Shown here one piece after another: positions 1-8,925 of a stretch of DNA of 64,000 nt; position 1 is the first letter of the stretch, and each line of letters opens with the position of its first letter. Both the position numbers and the translations under genes were made by a program. Origin of the DNA: Thermopolyspora flexuosa (GTDB lineage Bacteria > Actinomycetota > Actinomycetes > Streptosporangiales > Streptosporangiaceae). A model generated the notes under the pieces. The model worked only from the letters and a program-made list of their open reading frames with translations. It had not been told where the DNA came from and searched no databases. The stretch covers positions 3,596,001 through 3,660,000 of the forward strand of contig NZ_VFPQ01000001.1 of the NCBI RefSeq assembly GCF_006716785.1. The letters are read 5' to 3'.

Positions 1-1392
1 CTCGCGGATCGCGTCGTCGAGCGGCGGCTGCTCGTACTCCGCCAGCTTGGCCCGGTAGATCTCGCCCGCGCGGGCGGCGGCGTCCTTGCCGCCGTTGCGC
101 ATCCACCGCTCGTAGTTGTCGGAGGAGGACAGCAGCGGGCGGTAGAAGCAGGTGCGGAAGCGTTCCATGGTGTGGGCCGCGCCGAGGAAGTGGCCGCCGT
201 GGCCGACCTCGGCGTGGGCGTCGAAGGCGAGCGAGGCCTCGTCGATCTCCAGCGGGGTGAACTCCTCCTGCAGCATGCGCAGGATCTCGATGTCGACGAT
301 GAACTTCTCGTAGCCGCTGACCAGCCCGCTCTCCAGCCAGCCCGCGGCGTGCATCACCCAGTTCGCCCCGGCGAGGAAGGTGGGCAGCATGGTCATCAGC
401 GCCTCGTACCCGGCCTGGGCGTCGGCCACCTGCGAGGAGGTGAGGCCGCCGCCGGACCGCCACGGCAGGCCGAAGTGCCGGGCGATCTGGCCGGTGGCGA
501 GCAGGCCGATCGCGGACTCGGGGGTGCCGAAGCACGGCGAGCCGGTGCGCATGTCGATGTTCGACAGGAACGAGCCGAAGATCACCGGGCAGCCGGGGCG
601 GATGAGCTGGGACAGCGCGATGCCGGTGAGCGCCTCGGCGATCTGCTGGGCGAGCGCGGCCGGGATCGTCACCGGGGACATCGCGCCCATGAGCAGGAAC
701 GGGGTGATCACCACCGGCTGGTTCGCCGCGGAGTACTCGAACTGGGCGTCGAGCATGCGCTCGTCCCAGCGCAGCGGCGAGTTGCAGTTGATGAGGGCGA
801 TCACGGCCGGGGTGCGCTCGATGTTCTCCCGCCCGCCGAACAGGATCGAGGTCATCGCGATGGTGTCCGCCGCGTTCGGCCCGGACACCACGTTGCCCAT
901 GTAGATCTTGTCGGTGAGGGTCTGCAGCGCGTACGTCATGTCGAGGTGCCGGGAGTCGAGCGGCACGTCGTTCGGCTCGCACACCACCCCGCCGGCCGAG
1001 TCGAGTTCGGAAAACACCTGGGAGAGCTTGCAGAACCGGTGGAAGTCGTCGAGGGTGGCGTCCCGCCGTACGTCGCCCTCGCGCACGAACGGCGAGCCGT
1101 ACACGGCGCCGAAGACCATGTGGTCGCCGCCGATGTGCACGGTGTTGGCCGGGTTGCGGGCCTGCACGTCGAACTCGCGGGGGGCCTTGGCGACCTGCTC
1201 GAGCACGAACTCGGGGTCGAAGAAGACGGTCTTGTCCTCGACCTTCATGCCCGCCCTGCGGAACAGCTCCAGCGCCCGGGGCGAGTCGAACTCGACGCCG
1301 ATCTCGGAGACGATGCGCCGCCAGCCGCGGTCGAGGGTGGCCATGGCGTCGGCGGAGAGGATCTCGTAGCGGGGCATCCGATTGACGAACAC
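1..1392 (-). CDS. MttB-family corrinoid methyltransferase, non-pyrrolysine (partial)
   Basis: Trimethylamine-methyltransferase superfamily protein, open at the left edge after 464 codons; the family is usually about 480-500 residues, so only the last part is missing. It would move a methyl group from a quaternary amine to the Co(I) corrinoid of the partner protein at 2299-2961. I read no in-frame TAG, so it belongs with the non-Pyl members (MtgB, MtpB, MtcB) rather than true trimethylamine MttB. The C-terminal block with GHGGHFLGAAHTMERFR is typical. Start: GTG at 1392 with GGGAGG just upstream. It is divergent from the IclR-led operon. Substrate is not provable from sequence; glycine betaine is inferred from the dimethylglycine/sarcosine genes at 29-36 kb and the betaine-type transporter at 49-52 kb. 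Confidence 0.88.
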   Translation of the reverse strand, partial: MFVNRMPRYEILSADAMATLDRGWRRIVSEIGVEFDSPRALELFRRAGMKVEDKTVFFDPEFVLEQVAKAPREFDVQARNPANTVHIGGDHMVFGAVYGSPFVREGDVRRDATLDDFHRFCKLSQVFSELDSAGGVVCEPNDVPLDSRHLDMTYALQTLTDKIYMGNVVSGPNAADTIAMTSILFGGRENIERTPAVIALINCNSPLRWDERMLDAQFEYSAANQPVVITPFLLMGAMSPVTIPAALAQQIAEALTGIALSQLIRPGCPVIFGSFLSNIDMRTGSPCFGTPESAIGLLATGQIARHFGLPWRSGGGLTSSQVADAQAGYEALMTMLPTFLAGANWVMHAAGWLESGLVSGYEKFIVDIEILRMLQEEFTPLEIDEASLAFDAHAEVGHGGHFLGAAHTMERFRTCFYRPLLSSSDNYERWMRNGGKDAAARAGEIYRAKLAEYEQPPLDDAIRE

Positions 1393-1402
1393 GCTGCCTC
1401 CC

Positions 1403-1432
1403 TTGACCTCGCTGTGATCAAAATTTTACGCT
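1403..1432 (+). promoter_or_regulatory. Candidate promoter of the IclR-led operon (leaderless)
   Basis: TTGACC at 1403-1408 and TACGCT at 1427-1432 are separated by 18 bases. Transcription would start about 7 bases further on, at or next to the ATG at 1439, so the mRNA would be leaderless. This fits the absence of a ribosome binding site before that ATG. On the opposite strand TAAAAT (1423-1428) could be the -10 of the methyltransferase gene. Confidence 0.4.
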
Positions 1433-1450
1433 CGAATTATGGAATTCGAG
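1431..1450. promoter_or_regulatory. Perfect inverted repeat, candidate IclR operator
   Basis: CTCGAATT (1431-1438) and AATTCGAG (1443-1450) form a perfect 8-base inverted repeat with a 4-base spacer, centred on the ATG of the regulator. It lies in the divergent promoter region between the methyltransferase and the IclR gene, so a bound protein could control both directions. Confidence 0.6.
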
Positions 1451-2302
1451 TCCCACAATGTGGAACTCCCGCCTGGGGGCGGCGCGAGCCGCGCAGCCCG
1501 GGCGACCGCGCGCCCGGGCCCGGCCGAGCGCCGGTCCGGGACCCAGGCGATCGACCGGGCCGCGGGCCTGCTCGTCCGGGTGATCGAGGCGGACGAGCCG
1601 CTGCCGTTCTCCCGGCTGCACGCCGAGTCCGGGCTGTCGAAGAGCACCGCCTCCCGGCTGCTGTCCGCGCTGGAACGGCACGGCCTGCTCGGCCGCGACG
1701 CGAGCGGCGCGTTCGTGCCCGGCCCGGTGCTCACCCGGTACGCGAGCCGTTCCGGCCTCGCCGAGCTGATCGCGGCGGCGCAGCCGGTGCTGGAACGGCT
1801 CGGCGAGAAGACCGGCGAGACGGTGAACCTGGCCGTGCCGTCCGGGACCGAGGTGGAGCAGGTGGCCCAGGTGGACAGCCGCTACCTGCTCGGCGCCACG
1901 AACTGGGTGGGCCTGCGGGTGCCGCTGCACTGCTCGGCGCTCGGCAAGGTGTTCGTCGCGTTCGGCGCGGCCGAGCTGCCCCGCGGCCCGCTGGAGCGGC
2001 GCACGCCGCACACCGTCACCGACCGCACCCGGCTCGCCGCGCAGCTCGCCGAGATCCGCCGGACCGGGTACGGCGTGGCGGTCGAGGAGCTGGAGCCCGG
2101 CCTGGTCGCGATCGCCGCCCCGGTGCGCGGCCGCGGTGGCCGGGTGATCGCCGCCATCTCGGTCTCGGGGCCGGCCCTCCGGCTCGACGCCGGCCGGATC
2201 GCCGAGATCGGCGCCCTGCTGGTCGCCGAGACGGATGGCCTCTCCGCGGCACTGGGATCGGCCGTCATCCGCACGGCCGGCGAGCCGGAAGGCGGGTCAT
2301 GA
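1439..2302 (+). CDS. IclR-family transcriptional regulator
   Basis: 287-residue IclR-type regulator. A variable N-terminus of about 35 residues is followed by the winged helix (from GTQAIDRAAGLL; recognition region GLSKSTASRLLSALERHG) and a C-terminal effector-binding GAF-like domain (NLAVPSGTEVEQVAQVDS to the end). The last codons overlap the corrinoid protein gene as ATGA (2299-2302), so the regulator is the first gene of the methyl-transfer operon. It probably controls its own operon and the divergent methyltransferase through the dyads at 1431-1468, with betaine or a product as effector (inference). The alternative start GTG 1460 would leave both dyads largely outside the coding region. 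Confidence 0.9.
   Translation: MEFESHNVELPPGGGASRAARATARPGPAERRSGTQAIDRAAGLLVRVIEADEPLPFSRLHAESGLSKSTASRLLSALERHGLLGRDASGAFVPGPVLTRYASRSGLAELIAAAQPVLERLGEKTGETVNLAVPSGTEVEQVAQVDSRYLLGATNWVGLRVPLHCSALGKVFVAFGAAELPRGPLERRTPHTVTDRTRLAAQLAEIRRTGYGVAVEELEPGLVAIAAPVRGRGGRVIAAISVSGPALRLDAGRIAEIGALLVAETDGLSAALGSAVIRTAGEPEGGS
1448..1468. promoter_or_regulatory. Second inverted repeat overlapping the first
   Basis: GAGTCCCACA (1448-1457) and TGTGGAACTC (1459-1468) pair in 9 of 10 positions around a single A. It shares GAG with the repeat at 1431-1450. Two abutting dyads suggest cooperative binding of two dimers, as is common for IclR-family proteins. It lies inside the coding start unless translation begins at GTG 1460. 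Confidence 0.5.
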
Positions 2303-2961
2303 ACGAGCAGGACATCCTCCGCGGCCTGTACGACGAGACGCTGGCCGGCAACGGCCCGGCCGTACTCGACCTCACCGACCGGGGCCTTGAGCTCGGCCTC
2401 GCCCCCGAGACGATGCTGTTCGACGCGCTCATCCCCGCGCTGGAGGAGGTGGGCGCCCGGTTCGAACGGGGCGACTTCTTCGTGCCGGAGATGCTCATCG
2501 CGGGCAGGGCGATGGCCGGGGCGATGGAGGTGCTGCGGCCGCTGCTCGCGCAGACCGGCGCGTCCTCGATCGGCACGTTCGTGATGGGCACCGTCAAGGG
2601 CGACGTGCACGACATCGGCAAGAACCTGGTGAACATCATGCTCGAGGGCGCCGGGTTCACCGTGATCGACCTCGGCGTGCAGGTGCCGCCGGAGCGGTTC
2701 GTCGAGGCGGTCCGCGAGCACAGGCCGGACATCGTCGGGTTCTCCGCGTTCCTCACCACGACGATGCCGATGTTCAAGGCGAACATCAACGCGCTGGTCA
2801 AGGCGGGCCTGCGCGACCAGGTGATCGTGATGGTGGGCGGCGCGCCGGTCACCCAGGAGTACGCCGACGCGGTCGGCGCGGACGGGTACGCGGCCGACGC
2901 CTCCTCGGCGGTGCGCCGCGCCAAGGAACTGCTCGAACGCCGCCGGGCCCTGGTCTCCTGA
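2299..2961 (+). CDS. Corrinoid (B12-binding) methyltransferase shuttle protein
   Basis: 220-residue two-domain corrinoid protein of the MtgC/MttC type. The N-terminal helical cap (about residues 1-90) is followed by the Rossmann-like B12 domain carrying the signature D102-x-H104-x-x-G107 (GDVHDIGKN), whose histidine is the lower cobalt ligand, and a later VMVGGAPV loop. It would carry the methyl group between the MttB-like protein and the tetrahydrofolate methyltransferase encoded next. The ATG overlaps the stop of the IclR gene, so translation is coupled. The larger open frame running back to base 172 is antisense to the methyltransferase and not coding. Confidence 0.93.
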   Translation: MNEQDILRGLYDETLAGNGPAVLDLTDRGLELGLAPETMLFDALIPALEEVGARFERGDFFVPEMLIAGRAMAGAMEVLRPLLAQTGASSIGTFVMGTVKGDVHDIGKNLVNIMLEGAGFTVIDLGVQVPPERFVEAVREHRPDIVGFSAFLTTTMPMFKANINALVKAGLRDQVIVMVGGAPVTQEYADAVGADGYAADASSAVRRAKELLERRRALVS

Positions 2962-2976
2962 GGAGGGCGGTCGCAC

Positions 2977-3831
2977 ATGCACACGGTCCTCCGCTCCCAC
3001 GCCCGCGAGGTGGTCATCGGCCCCGACCGGCCGTTCTGCGTGATCGGCGAGCGCATCAACCCCACCGGGCGCAAGAGGTTCGCCGAGGCGCTGCGCGCGG
3101 GCGACCTCTCCCAGGTGGTCGTCGACGTCGAGCGCCAGGTCGCCGCCGGTGCCGACATGCTCGATGTGAACGCGGGCGTGCCGCTCGCCGACGAGGCCGG
3201 CCTGCTCGCCCGCATGGTCCGGCTGGTTCAGGAGCACACCGACCTGCCGCTGTGCCTCGACTCCTCGGTGGTCGAGGCGCTCGAGGCGGGCCTCGCCGTC
3301 TACCGGGGCAAGGCCCTGGTGAACTCGGTGACCGGCGAGGACGACCGGCTCGCCGAGGTGCTGCCGCTGGTGAAGCGGTACGGCGCGGCGGTGATCGCGC
3401 TCGCCAACGACGAGACCGGCATCCCGGAGACGGTCGAGAAGCGGCTGGAGATCACCGACAAGATCGTCCGGGTGGCGACGCGGGAGTACGGCATCCCGCT
3501 CGAGGACATCGTCATCGACCCGCTCGCGATGACGGTCGGCGCGGACGCCGACGCGGTGACCGTCACGCTGGAGACGATCCGCGAGATCCGCCGCCGGTAC
3601 GGGCTGAACATGTGCCTGGGCGCCTCGAACGTGTCGTTCGGCCTGCCCGACCGGGCGACGATCAACGCCGCGTTCCTCGCCATGGCGATGTCCGCCGGCC
3701 TCACCAGCGCGATCATGAACGCGCTCGCCCCCGAGTGCGTCGCCGCGGTGCGCGCGGGCGACCTGCTGCTCGGCAACGACCCGTGGGGCGCGAACTGGAT
3801 CGCCGCCTACCGCGCCAAGGCCGCGTCATGA
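2977..3831 (+). CDS. Methyltetrahydrofolate:corrinoid methyltransferase (pterin-binding domain)
   Basis: 284-residue stand-alone pterin-binding TIM-barrel protein of the MeTr/MtgA type. The N-terminal FCVIGERINPTGRKRF strand, DMLDVNAG and LCLDSS blocks line the folate pocket in this family, and GLNMCLGASNVSFGLP is also characteristic. In a betaine pathway it would transfer the methyl group from methyl-corrinoid to tetrahydrofolate, giving 5-methyl-THF. GGAGG lies just before the ATG, 15 bases after the corrinoid gene. Its stop overlaps the start of the activator gene (ATGA, 3828-3831). Direction of transfer is inferred from context. Confidence 0.92.
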   Translation: MHTVLRSHAREVVIGPDRPFCVIGERINPTGRKRFAEALRAGDLSQVVVDVERQVAAGADMLDVNAGVPLADEAGLLARMVRLVQEHTDLPLCLDSSVVEALEAGLAVYRGKALVNSVTGEDDRLAEVLPLVKRYGAAVIALANDETGIPETVEKRLEITDKIVRVATREYGIPLEDIVIDPLAMTVGADADAVTVTLETIREIRRRYGLNMCLGASNVSFGLPDRATINAAFLAMAMSAGLTSAIMNALAPECVAAVRAGDLLLGNDPWGANWIAAYRAKAAS

Positions 3832-5714
3832 CGGCCGACTCCGTGCCGGTGCGCGAGGACGGCCGCCCCGCCCCGCCGCCGGAGCCGACCGCCCGGGTAC
3901 GGCTGCGCTTCGAGCCGTCCGGGGTGCAGGTGAGCGTGCCGCCCGGGGTGACCGTGTTCGAGGCGGCGAGCTGGAACGGCGTCGCGATCGACTCGACCTG
4001 CGGCGGGCACGGCACCTGCCGCAAGTGCAAGGTGCGGATCGCCGCGGGCGAGGTCCCGGTCTCCCGGCACGACCCGCGGGCGTTCGACGCCGAGCGGCTG
4101 CGGCAGGGCTGGCGGCTCGCCTGCCTCGCCCAGGCCACCGGCGACCTCACCGTGGAGGTGCCGCCGCTGACCACCCGGCCGAAGGCGGCCACGGTCGGGG
4201 TGGGGCGGCAGGTGATCCTGCGCCCGGCCGTGCAGAAGCGGTACCTCGAGCTGGCCGAGCCGTCGCTCGCCGACCAGACCCCGGACGTGGAGCGGATCGT
4301 GCGCGCGCTCGACGACCTCGAGGTCATACCCGACCTGCACGTGTACCGGCGGGCCGGGCGGGTGCTGCGCGCCGCCGACTTCAAGGTGACCGCGGTGGTG
4401 GTGGGCACCGCGCTGATCGACGTCGAGCCGGGGGACACCACCGCCCGCCGGTACGGCATCGCCTTCGACCTCGGCACCACCACCGTGGTGGCCACCCTGC
4501 TCGACCTCGCCACCGGCGCCCCGGCCGCGGTCGCCTCGATGCTCAACCTGCAGCAGCCGTACGGCGCGGACGTGATCTCCCGGATCAGCGCGGCGATGCT
4601 CGACCCGGCCGCGCTCGACCGGCTGCGCGACGCGGCCCGGGACACGCTCGCCCGGCTCACCGGCGAGGTGTGCGCCCGGGCCGGGGTGGCCCGGGAGGAG
4701 GTGTACGAGATCGCGCTGGCGGGCAACGCGACCATGGTGCACCTGGCGCTCGGCATCGACCCCGAGCCGCTCGGCGTGGCCCCGTTCGTGATGGCGGCCC
4801 GTTCCTTCCCGGAGCTGCTCGCCGGCGACCTCGGCGTGCCGGTGCACCCGCGGGCGCGCGCGGTGGTGCTGCCCGCGCTCGGCGCGTACGTCGGCGGCGA
4901 CATCGTGGCCGGGGCGCTCGCCGCCGGGATGGACCGGGACCGGCGGCTGCGGCTGCTCATCGACGTCGGCACCAACTGCGAGATCGTGCTCGGCGACGCC
5001 GACCGGCTGCTCGCCACCGCCGCCCCGGCCGGGCCCGCGTTCGAGGGCGCGCAGATCCGGTGCGGCATGCGGGCCGCGCCCGGCGCGATCGAGACCGTGC
5101 GCATCGACCCGGCCGCCGGGCGGGTGGCGCTCGGGGTGATCGGCGACGCCGCCCCGGCCGGGCTGTGCGGGTCCGGGCTGGTGGACGCGGTCGCCGAGCT
5201 GCGCCGTACCGGGCTGCTCGACGCATCCGGGCGGCTCGCCGACCCGGACGCGGCGCGGCGGATCTCCCCGGCGCTCGCCGAACGGCTCGCCACGGTCGAC
5301 GGCGAGCGCGCCTTCCTGCTCACCGGCCCGGACGCGGCCGAGCCGGTGTACCTGTCGCAGCGCGACATCCGGGAGCTGCAGTTCGCCAAGGGCGCGATCG
5401 CCACCGGGTGGCGGCTGCTGCTCGAGGAGTACGGCGCGGCCGAGCCGGACATCCGGCAGGTGCTGCTCGCGGGCTCGTTCGGCTCGTACCTCTCCCCCGC
5501 CTCGGCGATCCGCATCGGCCTGGTGCCCCGGCTCGCGCCGACCCGGATCGTGAGCGCGGGCAACGTGGCGGGCGAGGGCGCGAAGCTCGCGCTGCTGTCG
5601 GCGCAGGAGCGGGCCGGGGCGCTCGCGCTGCTGGAGGAGGTGCGCTATGTCGAGCTCTCCGACCGGCCCGACTTCAACGACCGTTTCGTCGGCGAGCTCG
5701 CCTTCCCCGGCTGA
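3828..5714 (+). CDS. Corrinoid activation protein with [2Fe-2S] and ASKHA-like domains (RamA/RACE type)
   Basis: 628-residue reductive activator of corrinoid enzymes. A [2Fe-2S] ferredoxin domain occupies about residues 22-110, with cysteines C58, C64, C67 (STCGGHGTCRKCK) and C99. A linker and then the DUF4445 ASKHA-type ATPase-like domain follow (FDLGTTTVVATLLDLATG, IDVGTNCEI, LAGSFGSYL). Such proteins return oxidised Co(II) to Co(I), usually with ATP, so the methyl cycle survives accidental oxidation; this would matter in an aerobic host. The start overlaps the preceding stop. Length is normal for the [2Fe-2S] class, whereas archaeal RamA instead carries C-terminal [4Fe-4S] clusters. Confidence 0.9.
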   Translation: MTADSVPVREDGRPAPPPEPTARVRLRFEPSGVQVSVPPGVTVFEAASWNGVAIDSTCGGHGTCRKCKVRIAAGEVPVSRHDPRAFDAERLRQGWRLACLAQATGDLTVEVPPLTTRPKAATVGVGRQVILRPAVQKRYLELAEPSLADQTPDVERIVRALDDLEVIPDLHVYRRAGRVLRAADFKVTAVVVGTALIDVEPGDTTARRYGIAFDLGTTTVVATLLDLATGAPAAVASMLNLQQPYGADVISRISAAMLDPAALDRLRDAARDTLARLTGEVCARAGVAREEVYEIALAGNATMVHLALGIDPEPLGVAPFVMAARSFPELLAGDLGVPVHPRARAVVLPALGAYVGGDIVAGALAAGMDRDRRLRLLIDVGTNCEIVLGDADRLLATAAPAGPAFEGAQIRCGMRAAPGAIETVRIDPAAGRVALGVIGDAAPAGLCGSGLVDAVAELRRTGLLDASGRLADPDAARRISPALAERLATVDGERAFLLTGPDAAEPVYLSQRDIRELQFAKGAIATGWRLLLEEYGAAEPDIRQVLLAGSFGSYLSPASAIRIGLVPRLAPTRIVSAGNVAGEGAKLALLSAQERAGALALLEEVRYVELSDRPDFNDRFVGELAFPG

Positions 5715-6312
5715 CCGGCCGCCGGAGCGCACGATCGGGGTGATCGCCTGCGGGGCGCTCGCCCGGCACCTGCGCGAGATCGCCGACCGGCGCGGCTGGC
5801 CGGTGACCGTGCACCCGCTGCCGCCGCTGCTGCACAACCGGCCACAGCGCATCGCCGCCGCGGTCGAGGCGCTCGTGGCCGAACTGCGCCCGCGCCACCG
5901 GCGGCTCGCGGTCGCGTACGCCGACTGCGGCACGTACGGCGCGCTCGACGAGGTGTGCGCCCGGTACGGCCTGGCCCGGCTGCGCGGCGCGCACTGCTAC
6001 GAGGTGTTCGCCGGGCGGCTCGCGCACGACCTGATCGCCGAGGAGCCGGGCACCTACCTGCTCACCGACTACCTGGTGCGCACCTTCGACCGCTCGGTCG
6101 TCGCCGAGCTCGGCCTCGACCGGTACCCCGAGCTCCGGGACGCGTACTTCGGCCACTACCGCCGCATCGTCTGGCTCGCCCAGTCCCCCACCGCCGAGCT
6201 GCGCGCCCAGGCCGAGCGGGCGGCCGGGCTGCTCGGCCTGCCGCTCACCGTGCTGGGGGTCGGCGACGCCGGGCTGGAGCGGGAGCTGGCGGCCCTGCTC
6301 GCCGCCCGGTGA
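5647..6312 (+). CDS. DUF1638 protein of methyltransferase operons
   Basis: 221-residue DUF1638 protein. The domain begins at TIGVIACGALA (about residue 30) and contains VAYADCGTYGALD, HCYEVFAG and TYLLTDYLVRTFD. Conserved cysteines and a histidine suggest metal or cofactor binding, but the biochemical role of the family is not established; it is repeatedly found beside MttB-like and corrinoid genes. The only sensible start is ATG 5647, giving an overlap of 68 bases with the activator gene, because a later GTG would remove the first beta strand. It is the last gene of the operon. Confidence 0.8.
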   Translation: MSSSPTGPTSTTVSSASSPSPADRPPERTIGVIACGALARHLREIADRRGWPVTVHPLPPLLHNRPQRIAAAVEALVAELRPRHRRLAVAYADCGTYGALDEVCARYGLARLRGAHCYEVFAGRLAHDLIAEEPGTYLLTDYLVRTFDRSVVAELGLDRYPELRDAYFGHYRRIVWLAQSPTAELRAQAERAAGLLGLPLTVLGVGDAGLERELAALLAAR

Positions 6313-7523
<1,211 letters not shown>

Positions 7524-7581
7524 CCCGCCCTTAGGAACGGCACAGCGTGCGCCTATCGCGGTCACGGCTTGACTGAGTGCC

Positions 7582-8022
7582 ATGAGAAACAGGACGAAGC
7601 TGGTCATGGCAGGTGTCGGGATCGCCGCGGTGCTCGGCGGCGGGAGCGCGGTCGCGCTGGCGGCCAACGCCCCGGCGCAGGTGCCCACGGCGGCGCAGGG
7701 CTTCCGCGCCGAGCCGACACCGTCCCCGTCGACCGCCGAGCCGAAGGCGGCCGTGGAGGACACGGTCACCCGGGAGCAGGCGATCGAGATCGCCACGAAC
7801 AAGGTCCCGGGCGCACAGGTCACCGACGTCGAGCGCGACCGGGAGCACGGGCGGCGCGTCTGGGAGATCGAGCTGCACAAGGGCGACCAGGAGTACGACG
7901 TGCACGTCGCCACCGACAGCGGGGAGATCGTCAAGTTCCACCAGGAGCACGACGACGACTGGGACGATGACGACCGCTACGACGATGACGACGACCGGGA
8001 CGACGACGATTACGACGACTGA
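7582..8022 (+). CDS. Secreted PepSY-domain protein with poly-aspartate tail
   Basis: 146 residues. An N-terminal signal or anchor (about residues 5-28, LVMAGVGIAAVLGGGSAVAL) is followed by a Pro/Thr/Ala linker and one PepSY domain (about 62-115, VTREQAIEIATNKVPG to TDSGEIVKFH). The last 23 residues hold 18 Asp, encoded by a GAY-rich stretch at about 7951-8019. PepSY proteins often modulate extracellular proteases or accompany two-component systems, and one lies 0.9 kb away. The acidic tail could bind cations. It converges with the anchored protein at 8256-8792. Confidence 0.82.
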   Translation: MRNRTKLVMAGVGIAAVLGGGSAVALAANAPAQVPTAAQGFRAEPTPSPSTAEPKAAVEDTVTREQAIEIATNKVPGAQVTDVERDREHGRRVWEIELHKGDQEYDVHVATDSGEIVKFHQEHDDDWDDDDRYDDDDDRDDDDYDD

Positions 8023-8132
8023 GGCCGGCTCGCCGTACCCGGCCGGTTGAGCGGCGGGGACCCGCGCGGGCGAGGTGCCCGCCGCACGACCGGGACGATC
8101 GCACCCACCTACGGCACCGTCGCACCGCAAAG

Positions 8133-8171
8133 GGGCCCTTCTCCTCGGCATCGGCCGTGCGGAGAGGGCCC
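8133..8171. terminator. Terminator-like hairpin between convergent genes
   Basis: GGGCCC plus TTCTCC (8133-8144) pairs with GGAGAGGGCCC (8161-8171), an 11-bp stem with one bulged T and a 16-base loop. It lies between two convergent genes, so it could serve both. There is no T tract, as is frequent in high-GC actinomycetes. Confidence 0.45.
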
Positions 8172-8255
8172 TGTCTCGGGTCCGGGAGCCGGTACGGCCG
8201 GCACGCGGCGGACGTACCGGACGATCAGGCGACGAGGCCCGGCCGGAGGCGGTGC

Positions 8256-8792
8256 CTAGTCGGTCTCGGTGTCGGTCTCGACGGTGTGCACCGGCCCGGA
8301 CGCGGAGCAGCGGACCTCGATCTCCACCTCGCCCCGGTCGCTCTCGAACGTCACCTTGGCCGACTCGTCCGGCCCGGGATCCACGTCGTCGACCTCGTAC
8401 CCCTGGGCCGGGCTCCACGACCGCAGCGTCACCAGGCCGCCCTGGCAGCGGGCGACCACGCTGCCGCCGCGCGTGGTGATCACCCTGCTCACCGCCGTCG
8501 GCGTCGGCGCGGGCGTGGCCTCGGGCGTGGGCCGCGGGCTCGCCTCGGCGGAGGCGGTGGGGGTGGGCTCCGGCACCGCCGGAGACGAGGACGGGCCGGG
8601 CGACGGCCGCGTGGGCCGCGGCGAGGCCTCGGCGCGGGCGAGCGCGTCGCGCGCCTCCTCGGCGGACAGCACGTCGCCGGGGCCGCCCGCGAAGGTGCGG
8701 CCCACCAGGCCGATGACGGCGATCCCCGCGCCGGTCGCGACCAGGGCGGTGAGCACCCAGCCCGCCACCACGAGCAGCAGCCGCCGGTTCAC
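8256..8792 (-). CDS. Membrane-anchored protein with Pro/Thr/Ser linker, unknown function
   Basis: 178 residues from GTG 8792, chosen because GAGAGGA lies about 10 bases upstream; the longer frame would need a TTG. One N-terminal transmembrane segment (about residues 4-28) is followed by a low-complexity Pro/Ser/Thr/Ala linker (about 55-100) and a small C-terminal domain with two cysteines (VVARCQGGLVTLRSW, VEIEVRCSASG) that may form a disulfide outside the cell. It is divergent from the response regulator at 8926 and shares its repeated promoter region, so it may be a target or sensor partner of that system. I do not recognise the domain. Confidence 0.75.
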   Translation of the reverse strand: MNRRLLLVVAGWVLTALVATGAGIAVIGLVGRTFAGGPGDVLSAEEARDALARAEASPRPTRPSPGPSSSPAVPEPTPTASAEASPRPTPEATPAPTPTAVSRVITTRGGSVVARCQGGLVTLRSWSPAQGYEVDDVDPGPDESAKVTFESDRGEVEIEVRCSASGPVHTVETDTETD

Positions 8793-8856
8793 CGCGTCAC
8801 CGTCCTCTCTGGTCGCCGTGCCGTTCCCCGGGCTCCTCCACCCTTCCAGTGGCAAC

Positions 8857-8889
8857 GCTAAGCGGGGGTTAAGGCGGCGCTAACGCGTG
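8857..8889. repeat. Three 11-bp direct repeats, candidate response-regulator site
   Basis: TAA triplets at 8859, 8870 and 8881 are exactly 11 bp apart, within repeats GCTAAGCGGGG, GTTAAGGCGGC and GCTAACGCGTG. PhoB/OmpR-type regulators bind direct repeats with this helical period. The array lies 37-70 bases before the response-regulator start and between two divergent genes. Confidence 0.55.
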
Positions 8890-8925
8890 GTGCGGCAGGC
8901 GAGGCGACGGGTTACGGTGGCAGGG

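Noticed and set aside
1-1392. Pyrrolysine-containing trimethylamine methyltransferase
   Set aside because: No in-frame TAG was read in the 464 codons and no pyl genes are present in the window.
172-2298. Long plus-strand frame upstream of the corrinoid protein
   Set aside because: It is antisense to the methyltransferase and overlaps the IclR gene; its sequence is Arg/Gly/His-rich without family motifs. Only 2299-2961 is coding.
3252-3827. Plus-strand frame joined to the activator gene
   Set aside because: It overlaps the methyltetrahydrofolate methyltransferase gene in another frame and is Arg/Pro-rich; the activator starts at the overlapping ATG 3828.
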